From Holothuria scabra (Eukaryota > Echinodermata > Holothuroidea > Aspidochirotida > Holothuriidae): a stretch of DNA of 64,000 nt. Position 1 is the first letter of the stretch, and each line of letters opens with the position of its first letter. The DNA lies in the NCBI GenBank assembly GCA_037179385.1, contig CM074195.1:12995887-13059886 (forward strand), written 5' to 3'. Position numbers and translations under genes: made by a program. This document shows, in pieces, positions 12,269 to 23,420 of the stretch. Below the pieces are notes generated by a model, which saw only the letters and a program-made list of their open reading frames with translations, was not told where the DNA came from and made no database searches.

Positions 12269-13166
12269 GTGAGTTCATTGGCTTGCTCTCCTTTTCTCCA
12301 CAGCTTTCTCTCTGTTCTTGAAGAGAGATCTCCCCATCTACTTCAGCACTTTCACAGTTATCTCTTCCTGGCAATTCATGTTTTTGTGCCAGGAGAGATG
12401 ATGTCAGCTTGAGAAAGTAAACTTTTAAAGGGATTCTACTTCATGTTTAAAGCTTGCAATTACCACCTCTTCCCTTAGCTAGAAACCATTCGTAATGAAT
12501 CAGTTTCGAATATTGTGCATCATTTGAAACCTTCTCTTGTGTTTGATGCTGTTGCATATTAAACAACCATTTAGGTTCTAACAGTCTTCTGCTGCATTAC
12601 AATGTTAAAGAAAGTATGTATGATATAGTACATGATCATACTTCATACAAATACTGTGTATTTGGCAGACAAACTGCATGTTGATATGTATCTCATAGGC
12701 AACTGAAATAGGTCCATAGTTTACAAGACCAAAAGAATGACATTTGTTTTACAAGTGGAAATAAATCTCTAGGTGACATCATGCTTCTCCAATATGTGAC
12801 ATGTGCTTCTCCAATATGTGAAATGTGCTTCTTCAGTACGTGGCATGCATTTCAGAGGCCCATCATCATCTTCAAATAAAGAGGGTCTCATTATCTACGG
12901 AGGAATTGTTTTTGAAAGCAGGAATTTTCCAAGGTCACAAAATGTCTTGGCACATGCAGTGCAATGTGCTTATTTGATTAATCCAGATTGGTGTAACTAA
13001 TCCATGGATTATTTGTCAAAGGTCCCTCCCCCAGAGCCCTCCCTGACTGCTGCACTGTAAGGTATTTATTTGTCTCTTGGAACTGAGGGCATAGATAAGT
13101 TTCCAAAGTGTTGGGTTTGTGGGTAGACATGTGTTAATATATGTTTGTGTCAGGAAATGCTTTTTT
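12269..13166 (+). other. SKI: Ski intron, proximal part
   Basis: This is the left part of a 3.2-kb intron (12269-15454). Its only recognised structure is the 22-bp tandem repeat at 12784-12849. Confidence 0.75.
12784..12849 (+). repeat. 22-bp tandem repeat, 3 units
   Basis: The unit CTTCTCCAATATGTGACATG plus TG occurs at 12784-12805 and 12806-12827 with one difference, and a third, diverged unit is at 12828-12849. It lies within a Ski intron. Confidence 0.8.
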
Positions 13167-14417
13167 GATTCCTTGCCGTAGGCAGGCAAGGAATCTATTC
13201 GATGGTGATGTTGTGTGTGTGTGTTTGTGACACTTGCTTGTAAACACAATATCTTAAGTTAGGAATGTCTGACCCTTTTCATATTTGGTATATAGATTTA
13301 TCATGTTGAGAGGAAGAACCCTATTGTTTTTTGGTAGAGGTCAAAGGTCATTTGAGGTCACCAGCAGTAAAATTGCGACAACTTCGAAAATAGCTTGTAA
13401 ACACAGTATCTTCAGATAGGAGTGAACAACACTTTTCAGACTTGGTATGTAGGTTTTTCATGTTGAGAGGAAGTACCCTATTGTTTTTGGTAGAGGTCAA
13501 AGGTCATTTGAGGTCACCAGCCGTAAAATTGCGAAAAATGCCGAAAATGGCTTGTAAACATGAGATCTCAAGAAAGGCGTGACCGATACTCTTCATATTT
13601 AGTATATAGATTTGTCATGTTGAGAGAAAGAAGCCTATTGCTTTTGGTAGAAGTCAAAGGTCATTTGAGGTCACCAGCGGTAAAATTGTGAAAACTTCGA
13701 AAATGGCTTTTAAACCTAATTTCTTCCGATACGAGTGACTGACACTTCTCATAGTTGGTATATAGGTTTGTCATGTTGAGTGGAAGAAGCCTGTTGTTTT
13801 TGGTTGAGGTCAAAGGTCATTTGTGGTCACTAGCGGTAAAAATACAAAAATACTGAAAATGGCTTGTAAACATATATTCAGGTAGGAGTGATATATACTC
13901 TTCATATTTGGTAGATAGATTTGTCATGTTGAGAGAAAGAAGCCATTAGTTTTTGGTAGAGGTCAAAGGTCATTTGAGGTCACTAGCAGTAAATTTGCGA
14001 AAACTTCGAAAATGGCTTGCAAACACGGTATCTTCAGATAGGAGTGACTGACACTTCTCATACTTGGTATATAGGTTTGTCATGTTGAGAGGAAGAACCC
14101 TATCATTTTTGGTTGAGGTCAAAGGTCATTTGAGGTCACTAGCGGTAAAAATACGAAAGCACCCAAAATGGCTTGTAAACATGATGTCTTCAGGTAGGAG
14201 TGACATATACTCTTCATATTTGGTATATAGATTTGTCATGTTGAGAGAAAGAAGCCTTTTGTTTTTGGTAGAGGTCAAAGGTCATTTGAGGTCACCAGCT
14301 GTAAAATTGCGAAAATTCTGTGCCTAAAATGTAAAGAAAAATCTATCAAAAACTGTCAATTTGAAAGCAGGTAAGGTATTTGATGGCAAGGAATCACTAA
14401 GCCTTTTGGCTTTCTGG
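13167..14417 (+). mobile_element. Minisatellite-bearing Helentron-like element, variant subfamily, inside a Ski intron
   Basis: It has the same plan as the copies at 8961 and 60329 but different end sequences. The 5' hairpin is GATTCCTTGCC (13167-13177) with GGCAAGGAATC (13185-13195). A TG run follows, then an array with a ~156-bp period (anchors at 13338, 13494, 13651, 13807, 13960, 14116 and 14272). The 3' tail contains GGCAAGGAATC again (14385-14395), then the hairpin AAGCC-TTTT-GGCTT, then T-CTGG and TTT. Unit blocks include GGTAGAGGTCAAAGGTCATT and GGCTTGTAAACA. No protein is encoded. Confidence 0.65.
13338..14284 (+). promoter_or_regulatory. Six exact DR1 sites within a Ski intron
   Basis: Exact AGGTCAAAGGTCA is at 13338, 13494, 13807, 13960, 14116 and 14272. 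A one-mismatch copy is at 13651. In most units a third AGGTCA half-site lies 4 bp downstream (spacer TTTG). If receptors bind, this would be an intronic nuclear-receptor platform in a TGF-beta corepressor gene. That role is inference. Confidence 0.35.
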
Positions 14418-15454
14418 TTTCATCAAGGAATGGTTTTTGAAAGAGGTTTTCAGGCAGAAGTTTTAATGAAAAGGGACATCTATGTTATGATGTAGGTGCC
14501 ATCTCTGAACTGGTCACCACACATCGTGGACATTTGTGTATTTACTCAATTGAAAAAGGCATGTAATCACCTGAAAAGTTCATTTCCCTTTTTTATATGC
14601 TTAACTCTTGCACGCAAACTTTTAATTTAAAGTGGTCATTTTCAGTTGTCAAAAGGCAAGAGTGAAAATTAGTCTCTGACAGTTTGTCAGGTAACAGCTG
14701 CTGAGGTCATTAAGTCCAACTTATCCCTAAAGAAATTACCCAAAGGCAAGTAGGATGTAATAGTTGGTGGAACCCCCACATATTCTGTCAGATACCATTT
14801 CAAACTGGGCTTCACCAGATGGCACCCAACTGTGCAAGTGCCAAGATAAACCACAAAGAAAAGTATTTAACTGTTGGAAATGCTTGAAGTATAAATGAGG
14901 AGGGACGAAGGAAGGTGATGGGCTGTACCGGTCATTTCAGCAATATTATCCATCAGAGAAACACAGGTGTCAGAATGGTCATTTTTTGTGCCCCTGTTTG
15001 GTCTGGATGTAAAGGTACTCTAGGTCAGAACCCTTCATTTTTTATAAGTGACCTTAGCTGCAGAAGTGCTGTTTTAGCTCTACTTTTGAATTTTTGAATG
15101 AAAACTGTACTTGTCAGTTTTGAATTGAATCTATACTTGTCTGTTATTTCTTACATCCTACTGCTGGTCCCATTGTGTAAGTTAGTTAGATGGAGTTTTA
15201 CGGCCCAGTTTCCAACCAGTTGGTTGGAACCCATTTTGTAAGATAACTCCATCATCCCATTGTTTCCTCCTGTTTTATGTATGTAAGTCCCACTTTACCA
15301 GGCCTGCTACTTAACAACAGTGAATCCTGGTAAGTTAATAACATGGGGGGGGTGGGGGGTGGTGGTACCAAAAGTGGTCTTTGGCATTGAGTTCTTTATC
15401 TGAGGATTTTTCAGCCTTGATCAATCATCCATACTTTTTTTTATTTCTTTTCAG
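14418..15454 (+). other. SKI: Ski intron, distal part
   Basis: No exon was recognised. It holds a dispersed repeat at 15179-15247 and a G-rich tract (GGGGGGGGTGGGGGG at about 15345-15359). The acceptor TTTCTTTTCAG ends at 15454. Confidence 0.7.
15179..15247 (+). repeat. Dispersed repeat (GGAGTTTTACGGCCCAGTTT family), copy 3
   Basis: It reads TTAGTTAGATGGAGTTTTAC, then GGCCCAGTTTCCAACCAGTT, then GGTTGG. This is the best-preserved copy and is close to the reverse complement of 58772-58830. Confidence 0.6.
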
Positions 15455-15561
15455 CTATGACAGTCAGTTTGCACCAAATGTTGCCCTGGCACCACACAAA
15501 GCAGATAAGAAGGAGATATCTGTCGCATCGACATCCATCAAAGGGGAGAAAATGTCACCAG
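15455..15561 (+). CDS. SKI: Ski exon with the APNVALAP motif
   Basis: This 107-bp exon lies between TTTTCAG and G|GTGGGT. It encodes YDSQFAPNVALAPHKADKKE followed by ISVASTSIKGEKMSP. The FAPNVALAP block follows AFRPWSPAV in vertebrate Ski too, so two separately spliced exons keep the family order. The downstream Lys/Ser-rich stretch is likely disordered. IKGE lies in a possible sumoylation consensus (psi-K-x-E); modification at this Lys is inference. Confidence 0.87.
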
Positions 15562-16877
15562 GTGGGTTGCTAGATAATATACTAATGGATCCTATTCCAA
15601 ATTAGCAGTTACAACTTTGTATTGTGTGTTTATTATGTGAATAGTATTCTACTATGGACAAAGTGTGCCAGTCTCCCATGAACACACATGCAACCCATTT
15701 CCACATAGTTCTAGCACCATGCCCCCTCCCCTGAAACAGTCAACAATGGTGGACAACAGTGATGATCTTACACCTTACACAACCCCCCTCCCCCACACTT
15801 TTATGTTTGCTTTCCTGGCTTCTTTTTATACTAGTGAATTCTTGCAGCTATGCCTAGAGAAGCCTAGTATGACTTGAAAAGAACATGTTCCTAGATCTTT
15901 TTGCATAATGGCTAGCGATTTGACAGGTTGTTATTTTACAAATTGATGCTTTGCTTGGGAAGCCCTCCAAGCACACAAGTAGCTGATTCCACAGTTGAAC
16001 ATGTAATGTTAATTCTTCTATCATTCTCAGTGAGCCTACCCCCATCCGAAGAAAAAGTAAACCTTTCTTTCCCCAATGCAAGAAAAAGAAACCGTTCCTG
16101 TTTTCAAGGGCTGTGAACATTTAGCAAGATAACTAAAGGTTTAACCTCAAAAATTTGCGATTGTTTAGCAATTAATGGGCGATTACCTTATCACAAAAAA
16201 AAATAATTTCAGTCTGTAGTGATTGATGCTGAATGAAATGCAGAAATAATAATAGTTGGTATTTTGCATGGTAAAATCAAATTTTTCTGAAACTTTGAAG
16301 CTTACAAGGTTCAGATATGTCCAGAATATTCCATTTAAGAAAAACCAGGGATCATCAGAGTATACAAATTGATAAAACAGGTTTTGCAATTAATTGCTTG
16401 TAGCTTTGTACTAAACGTTTATTCCACATGCGATCGATTGGCGATTAATCAATTCACGTTCACAGCCCTACTATTTTCAAGATTCCCCCTACAAGACCTA
16501 TTTTTTCCGCTGTCTCGTACAGCTTGTGTCATATCGCTTTTCATTTCATGCTCTATGTAACTGTCTCAATGTTGGAATGATCACTAATCAATTGAAGCGT
16601 TTCAAAAATTGAACAGGTGACTCAACATAAGCTGGAAAGTGTCAAGAATGTTTGTGTTGTCAGATCCTCTTGACTTGAACTAGAATTTTATAAGTTCTAA
16701 ACTAGACATTACAGTTTACAGTTTCCAAGGTGGCTGTTTACAACAATTTGTTGGTGTGTGTCCTGCCCTGTGGTACCAGGATGGGGATGATAGGATAGTT
16801 ATCCTATGAATAGTGCAAGTTATGTTGCTTTTTGCAAGTTTTTTGTTTAAATCATACTTCATTCTCTCCCCTGACAG
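15562..16877 (+). other. SKI: Ski intron (1316 bp)
   Basis: It lies between GTGGGT and CCTGACAG. No repeat or RNA gene was recognised; open frames inside show no domain. Confidence 0.75.
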
Positions 16878-17086
16878 ATTGTTCTGAAATGTCTCCACCA
16901 GCTAGACATCCTGACGTAGAGAGCAGCTTGGAACGAGAAATAGAATTAGTAAAAGCTCTTCTAGAGAGTGATGCCCTAGACACACAAGATGGAAGGGATA
17001 GGCTTTTACAGGAGCTTGCCAGGATACGTGTCCATCAAGAGGAGAGATTACAGAATGCTGTCCAGTCGAAAAAAGTGTTACAACAG
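16878..17086 (+). CDS. SKI: Ski coiled-coil exon, first part
   Basis: This 209-bp exon encodes (after a split Asp codon) CSEMSPPARHPDVESS, then the helix SLEREIELVKALLESDALDT, then QDGRDRLLQELARIRVHQEE and RLQNAVQSKKVLQQ, ending in phase 0 before GTAAAC. It aligns by eye with the start of the vertebrate Ski/SnoN coiled coil, where a Leu-rich helix leads into an '[20 protein letters not shown]'-like segment. This region mediates Ski homodimers and Ski-SnoN heterodimers. A longer open frame continues past 17086 into the intron and is rejected. Confidence 0.92.
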
Positions 17087-17473
17087 GTAAACATGACAAG
17101 TTTACACAATGAGAGTGTCCAAAGCAGCGCTAGAGATAAACGAGTTCCAAGTATGATGCAACGCGTACAGTTTTCAGTCATATGATTACCCCTTAGATAA
17201 ATGTATTACATTTCACCCTTGCTTCCTAAATTACACGTTTTTTTGTCCAAAGGACAATGATTTTGGAAAAAAACAGTTTTCCTGCCCACCAAAAGGTAGT
17301 CTCACAATGGGAACATTAAAACTGCAGCCCAGCATAGACATCATTTCAATTTATAGTTCAGCCATAAAAAAATGCATGCAGCACGGAGTGTGTTAGCCCA
17401 TGGAAAACAAGTTACATTAGCATAATATAGTATTGTTGACATATCTGAAAACATTTTGCTGTTTGCTTGACAG
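17087..17473 (+). other. SKI: Ski last intron (387 bp)
   Basis: GTAAAC donor, TTGCTTGACAG acceptor; phase 0. Nothing else was seen. Confidence 0.8.
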
Positions 17474-17881
17474 GAACTTGAGATGATGAGAGCTGCAGAA
17501 AGACAGAGGTTAATTGAAGCTGATGACACAAAACGACACTACCAACACCAGATTGACTGCATGAGGTTGGAGTTTGAGCGTAGGCTTCATCAAAGCAGGG
17601 AGGAGAACGAGAGACTTGAACAGGAGCTGAGGAGAATACAACAAAATTCAGGGAAGGTTTATGAATTGAGCCAAGACAATGCGCAGTTGTCTTCAGAGAA
17701 TGGTGTACTGAGAAAACGGCTGGAAATAGAGAGGAAACGTAACTGGAGAGAGAGTAAGAGCAAAGAAGGGTCCCCTCAAGGGGACGAGAGGAGATCTCCT
17801 TCATCAAAGGAGCAATCACCGCGGGTACCATCACCTCAAAAGAGCCCAGTTGCAGCTGGTAGCTCCAGTCCTGCCAATTAA
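17474..17881 (+). CDS. SKI: Ski terminal exon: end of coiled coil and Ser-Pro-rich tail
   Basis: It has 135 codons and stop TAA at 17879-17881. The first ~85 residues continue the coiled coil (ELEMMRAAERQRLIEADDTK; a later segment is REENERLEQELRRIQ), then NGVLRKRLEIERKRNWRE. The final ~40 residues are a basic, Ser/Pro-rich tail with repeated SP sites (GSPQG, RSPSS, QSPRVPSPQKSP). Vertebrate Ski has a longer second coiled-coil segment before its end; here the protein stops earlier with the SP tail. Repeated SP sites suit proline-directed kinases (inference). The 3' UTR follows directly. Confidence 0.92.
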   Translation, partial: ELEMMRAAERQRLIEADDTKRHYQHQIDCMRLEFERRLHQSREENERLEQELRRIQQNSGKVYELSQDNAQLSSENGVLRKRLEIERKRNWRESKSKEGSPQGDERRSPSSKEQSPRVPSPQKSPVAAGSSSPAN

Positions 17882-18820
17882 GTAGTGAATGGTCTGCTCT
17901 TTTGTCTTTGTGTCCCCTATAACACTGCCACCCTGACTGATGTAAATGATATTCCATTCATTTGTCACAAGGGGAAGGGGGTCAGACGTAGGGGAAGAGA
18001 TAGAGAATGAGGTACAATTGGAAAAGATGTGTGCCTGAAGTGTTGGTTTCTTGAATGAGGTTTGTCCTTCCATACTCCCCCCTCCCCTCATGTGAAACGT
18101 ACCTGTTTGTGATGTATTTTGTCAGTGCTCACAGGATCTTCAAAAGTGAACCATCCAACTGTGACTGTATTGATGTGTAGAGTCGTTGCATTGGTAATGA
18201 AAATATCATGACAAAAAATATTGAGAAATGTTATTTGAATGTGTAAGGTGTCAATCTGTGAATTATTATAATTATAATGATAGTAATAATGCTGTAATTT
18301 ACAAAGAGAAAGGCATTGAAAAAATTGTCCATCGCTGATTCTAAACCAAAATGGTTCTTTGTTTTGGTAATTGTAACTCATTGTGAACAAAGGACTAATT
18401 GCTTTAGGAAAAATTGCATGTACAGAATGTATGTTTGCCCTCGGTGTACAAAGTAACCATCATGCTAAACAGCGACGCAAATATAACTGCAGCACTGTCA
18501 AATAACAAGTACTTTACCAGCATTCATAACTTTAAGTGCACAAATTGAATGTGAATGAGTTTTGGTTGAGAGAAAGTGAGAAGGGAGCTCTAGAAATTTA
18601 TAAAGCAGAAAACCTAGTTTTCAGCTGTTACAGGTTTTATCCCCCATGATTTATGCTGCATCCTTGTATTTTTCTTCAATTTCTCTCTCTCTTTTTTTTT
18701 TTGTCAATTTTGGATTTTAGAAAATTTGCATTTGTACAAACAAAAACTCTTTTAATATTTTGGCTTCAAGCAAGTTTGTTTTTTGTTCTGTATGTACAAT
18801 AAAAAGAAGAAATTGTTTAT
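17882..18820 (+). other. SKI: Ski 3' UTR (probable)
   Basis: AT-rich sequence after the stop codon runs to the AATAAA at 18798. It has T-rich and TTTTAAT/TTTAAA-type stretches. The exact end is unknown. Further AATAAA hexamers at 20878 and 21415 could serve longer isoforms. Confidence 0.55.
18798..18803 (+). terminator. Poly(A) signal AATAAA
   Basis: AATAAA is followed about 30 bp later by a TTGTTGTTTTG GU-rich element, an arrangement typical of a cleavage/polyadenylation site. It lies 917 bp after the Ski stop codon. Confidence 0.55.
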
Positions 18821-21800
18821 GAAATAATTGTTGTTTTGAAAACAAAAATGGAGACATCTTCCCATTTTAAATCAAAATGTCTTTTAAAAGAAAACTCATT
18901 TAGGATGAACCATTTGAGAGTTAAAACTCTGGTTCTAGAAAATTGTTTGGCAGGGAAATGTTTGCCAGGGAGGAAATATTGTTCTCTTTTTTAAACTTGA
19001 TGCTGAATAATGTATGTATTTACTTCAGGATCAGCTACAAGGTGGCATATTGGTTGGCTAAGGTAAAGCTGACCATGGCTTATTGGCTTAGGTGAAACTG
19101 ACCATGGTTATGTGAAGCTGACCATGGCAATTGGCTTAGGTGAAGCTGACCATGGTTTGAGTTAAACCAGCTTTGTATTTTCAAGACGGGTATTGTATAA
19201 ATGTTTACCATGTTTTCCACAGAACAGTAAAAATGTCCTTTTTTGTAAGCATTTCTTAAAAACTAACTTTTTGTCTTTGAATGAAATTATTTCAAGTTAT
19301 TTTGCAGAGGATTACATCTCACAGGCTGTTGACGTAGGGGATTCTTTTCTTTTTTTGTTTTTTTTGTTTTTTGGTTTCACTGAAGGCACCCTCTCTATTT
19401 GCTTTCAAAAAACATTTTTGATTATTAAGTTTGCAACACAGTCTCTGAACAATGCTTCTCACAGAAGTTAAACAGCAAAGGGTAAATGAGCTTAAGTGCA
19501 CAGGACGTAGACCCTCGTGCTGGTACATCAACATGAAATCCTAGATTCTATGAATGTAAGGATTACAGTCCCTTCAAATTTAAAGTAATATTTTTCCGTC
19601 ATCCTTGAACAGGACTCTATGCTGCATGCACTTCGTTTTTACTCTGCCCAAGAGTCCTCTGCCACATTGCCCAAAAGAAAAAATATCTCAGTGTTACACC
19701 TTTGTAGCACTGTCACGTTTTGAAATATACTTTCCCTGGACAAATTTCAGGATTTCCTTAAATTTTGTCACATTTTCTTGTTTACAGTTACAGTTTCTTG
19801 TTTAAAAGTTACTTTCCACTTTGTTGAGATTATAACTCCTTCAGATGTATGTAACTTTTCTTCAAAGTCATATAATTTGTCTATATGTCATTTTATATCC
19901 TTTTTGCCTTTCTGTGCTGCTTGGGACCCCCTTTTCACTTCACTCAGTCTTGGGACCGCATCAGTATGCCAGTGCATCCAGACTGCACTATCAACAGATG
20001 TTTCACAGCAAGTTTGCTAATTACAGCCTGGTGAACTTTTGAAGCTGTGAGAATTCGCAAGTTGTTTCCAGCCCTTTGAGTAGTGGTAGTGGGATGTTTT
20101 AAGTGCCATGGCCAAGGACTGTGTACAGAGTCGATCTTGTTAAATAATAGTACACAGTCCTGTTTAAGAGCTTATTCCTCCCTGTGTTGGTTTTGCACCA
20201 TGTAAGCAAATCATTTGATCATTACAGGGCTATAGCAGTCACTAATAGTACCATTTTTTTCAGGTTATTTATCATTGGTTAAACACCCTTTTCTGACAGG
20301 CAAAAAAGTTGTTGCACACCAGCCTGAAGCACCCTCAGGTGAACCAATCACCTAGCAGGTTATGTCTTTTTACTTAAAGGATGTTTAGGTTAAAACGAGA
20401 CATGGTTTTCTCAGGGGTACATCAAAGAGGTACCTTTAAGAGGTTGGTTAGTCCTTTGTCCTCTGTGGTTCTGTGGCGTAACCTCCAAATGAGAAGAGAT
20501 TCTTACTTGAAAATGAGGTCATAGACAGCACCTAAGAATATTTTTTTTCGAATTTTCAAAGGTATGGCAATGATGTTTTGTTGAATAATTCTTAAGATGA
20601 ACTTCTTAGAGAGTATAGTGTGGAACACTCTGGGGAAATAGTCATTCTAGTAAAGTATGTATTGAAATCTTTTAGATTTTACTCTTTTAGTCCGGTATAG
20701 CTTTGAGGAATCTGAAGTTAGATCTCTGCAGAAATCCACCTACAATTTTCAAGTTACAAGTGCCATGCTGTACGGCTCTGTGTACATGTCTCACGTACTT
20801 GTTGAGCTATTTAATTGCCTATATTTTTATACTGACTGCGTTTTTTTTATATGGTGCCAAAACATATTGCTCAGGTAAATAAACAAAAAATGTTTTGATT
20901 TTGATGTGAAAAATGGAAGTCAATTTTTCTTTGTGAGACATTTAGGTCCTGCAAATGATATAGAATTAAAAATGTTGCGTTAAGTATGGTAAACTTGTTG
21001 TTGTTAATGCCTGTTTCAGTTTAACTGGTTGCAATGCCTGACACCCACCAATTTATGAACAGCACCATCGGAGAGTTGGTTGTGCATATGTCGAGGGGAA
21101 AGGAATGCCGTAATTGTTACCGTTGTTAAAAGAGTTTTGTGTGCAGCTTGTTATGAATGTAAATCCTCACTGCCAGGATTGATGCATCATTTATTGCTTT
21201 GATTTCAGTTTTTAAATCAGAATAGCTGCCAAGATGTTTTTATTTACTCTTCATGGTATCAGATTTTGTGTGTACAGTGCTGTATTATATCACGCTCCGG
21301 CTTATAGCCTTTGTTTCTTGTTCTTCATAGTTTTATCACATTTAATCTCAGGGTTAACTTAGACATTTCTTTAACATAAAAGAATCAGTATTGTGCCTGT
21401 GGAAACTTAGGCCAAATAAAAAAATAAATCCTGTTTAGCATCCCCTCCCACGTCCTCAGTGAAGGCTGCCCCCCCCCCTTTCCCTTTTGTACCATATCCC
21501 TATTTTACTGTCATGTGGGTATGGCATTCTATAATGCTTCCATAGCCTCAGCCAAGGCTGGTATATTTCTCCCTGAGCCTCATTGGCAACAATCCTGAGA
21601 GTAGGAGCTGACAACCAACTAAAAATTTCTTAGTCAGTTGTCTTCAAAGTTGAGATAGGGGACTATTTCGAAAATATGGCCCCCTCCCTTCTGTTTCGTT
21701 GTGAAAAAGGGAGAATGCTAAACAGGTTCAATTTTTATTTGACCTTACAGATGGGAATCCTCAGACCACTGCTTTGTTACTTGTGAAAGCAAGAGTGTCT

Positions 21801-23260
21801 GATGTATTGTGTCAAGTGTGTTCATGTGTTTGGGTGTGTCCTTTGGAGAATATGAGATTTTAGGGGACAGGGATGGCCACCCTTGTGACCCTTGCAACAA
21901 GTCTGTTGGTACAACTGGAAACAGTTGTATGTGTGGTGGAAAGGATAGCCCTCTAGTGTAACTTTGGTTATACAGTTGTGGACAAGTTATGTATTTGCTC
22001 AAAAAAAGGAAAATTTGGCTTGAGATGGCAGTAACAAGAAACAGAATGCTTCTGCTTAAGATTCAGTTGAATATGAATGAAGCCATTAAAATGGCTTGTA
22101 AGAGATTGAGAGAGAAGCTTGTTCAATATGAAGTAAGGTCAACATGTAAAGAATTTTTGAGAAGAAAAACCGCATATCAAGAAATACCCTTCTGAAAAAT
22201 AAGTCAATTACTTATTGACTGGGCATGGGATGACACAAGATTTTGATAGTTTGGACAGCTATGTTTCTATGAAAGATGTCTGTAATTTTCTTGTAACTGT
22301 AGGTCTACTCTTCTACACAAGAAATTGAAACTTAGTGAGGTAACATCATTCTGCAGCAACCTGCCATTTTATTTCTATGTAGTGTGGAGGAGTGTGTAGG
22401 TTGGTGAATGTGATGTCTACATCACCCCTCTGCTTACAGTGTGGCTGTTACATTGGGTACAGTGGGATCATCATTGTGTAATGGTAAAATTAAGAAAGAG
22501 AGTAGTGACCCATATTGCCTGTAAAAAGAAATTATTTCACAGATGAACAAACATCTGCCAAAAGATACATAGCACAAATTAGGAAATACTGTAGTGTTTA
22601 ATATTCATGACAGCTTTTCACTTCCACCAATAGCAGTCTTTGTTGTATTGCTGGATATTCATGTGTCACTTTCATTTGAATTGGCAATAATTTGTCATGT
22701 AACTCTAGTCAAGTGGATTTGAGCAAAAAAAAAAAAAAAGAGAAAACTATGTTCCTTCAGTCAAACATCCTCTTAAGTATGTCACAGTGAAGGCAAAATA
22801 GAGGGTGATTCCTTAAGCTTGTAGTCTTTTTTTTTCTTTTTCATTTGATCATTTTCTGACTCAAAGATCAGAACATACACATCTGTGTGACACAGACATT
22901 TATTTTGTTCTTTTTAATATTTTATGTATGTATATCACCAAAACTTATATTGGAAAATTCTCTATTGGCAAGTCTATCCCTAAAAAGCATGGTATAAATA
23001 AAAAGAAAAATCCATGGTCAAAGTATATTTGTTGTTACCTTCATTTATATTTGTTTTGCAAGTCAAAAATTTTAGTATGATTTGTTGACATGGTTAAGTT
23101 CAACTGAAGATCAACCAACTGCTGCATCTCATCATCAATATTTCTTCTCCCCTTCTCTCTGGGCTGTGGGTTGTAGAATATGCCCACCCTATTTCCTGTC
23201 TCTTATAATAGGCGACTAGCTAAGGAGGACCTGAACCCAAGATTAACTTCACCTACCTGC
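18821..23260. other. Non-coding flank downstream of Ski
   Basis: No gene is supported. It may include an extended 3' UTR (AATAAA at 20878-20883 and 21415-21420). A small tandem repeat is listed separately. A short C9-10 run is near 21470 and an A15 run is near 22725. Confidence 0.5.
19050..19156 (+). repeat. Short tandem repeat around GAAGCTGACCATGG
   Basis: Four copies of (T)GAARCTGACCATGG alternate with TTGGCTTAGG, giving a composite minisatellite of irregular 25-35 bp spacing. Confidence 0.75.
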
Positions 23261-23420
23261 TACACTCTAAAAAATGTGTATAAATTACACAGTGTTGTGT
23301 AATTTATACACATGTGATGCAAATTTATTACACAACCATGTGTACTTTCTACACATTTGTTGATTGGTGGACTAGTCACACAATGTTGTGTTAATTCTAC
23401 ACAATATTTTTTAGAGTGTA
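23261..23420. mobile_element. 160-bp MITE with TA ends
   Basis: It begins TACACTCTAAAAAATGTGTA and ends ATTTTTTAGAGTGTA, an inverted pair of ~18 bp with TA at both outer ends. Inside is a second inverted pair around the ACACAGTGTTGTGT centre and repeated (T)TACACA blocks. A TA target duplication fits a Tc1/mariner-derived MITE. It has no coding capacity. Confidence 0.75.

Larger units (their letters stand above)
11170..18820 (+). other. SKI: Ski/SnoN gene, 3' part (five coding exons plus 3' UTR)
   Basis: Exons at 11170-11366, 12185-12268, 15455-15561, 16878-17086 and 17474-17881 have GT/AG borders and compatible phases at all four joins (2, 2, 1 and 0 bases carried over), giving 334 codons and a stop. 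Vertebrate Ski and SnoN share the same order of motifs: AFRPWSPAV, then APNVALAP, then a long C-terminal coiled coil. Ski proteins are nuclear corepressors of TGF-beta/BMP signalling that bind Smads and recruit N-CoR/HDAC complexes. The N-terminal Ski/Sno/Dac and SAND-like Smad4-binding domains must be encoded left of the window. Invertebrates usually have one Ski/Sno gene, so Ski versus SnoN cannot be decided. Confidence 0.9.

Noticed and set aside
12179..12412. 77-codon open frame overlapping a Ski exon
   Set aside because: It is in a different frame from the exon and runs past the GTGAGT donor into the intron.
13338..14284. CRISPR-like array (regular repeats)
   Set aside because: Units are contiguous 145-156-bp tandem repeats without short-repeat/unique-spacer alternation, in an animal genome.
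16832..17185. 117-codon frame as a stand-alone gene
   Set aside because: Its middle is the Ski coiled-coil exon; both ends are intron read-through.
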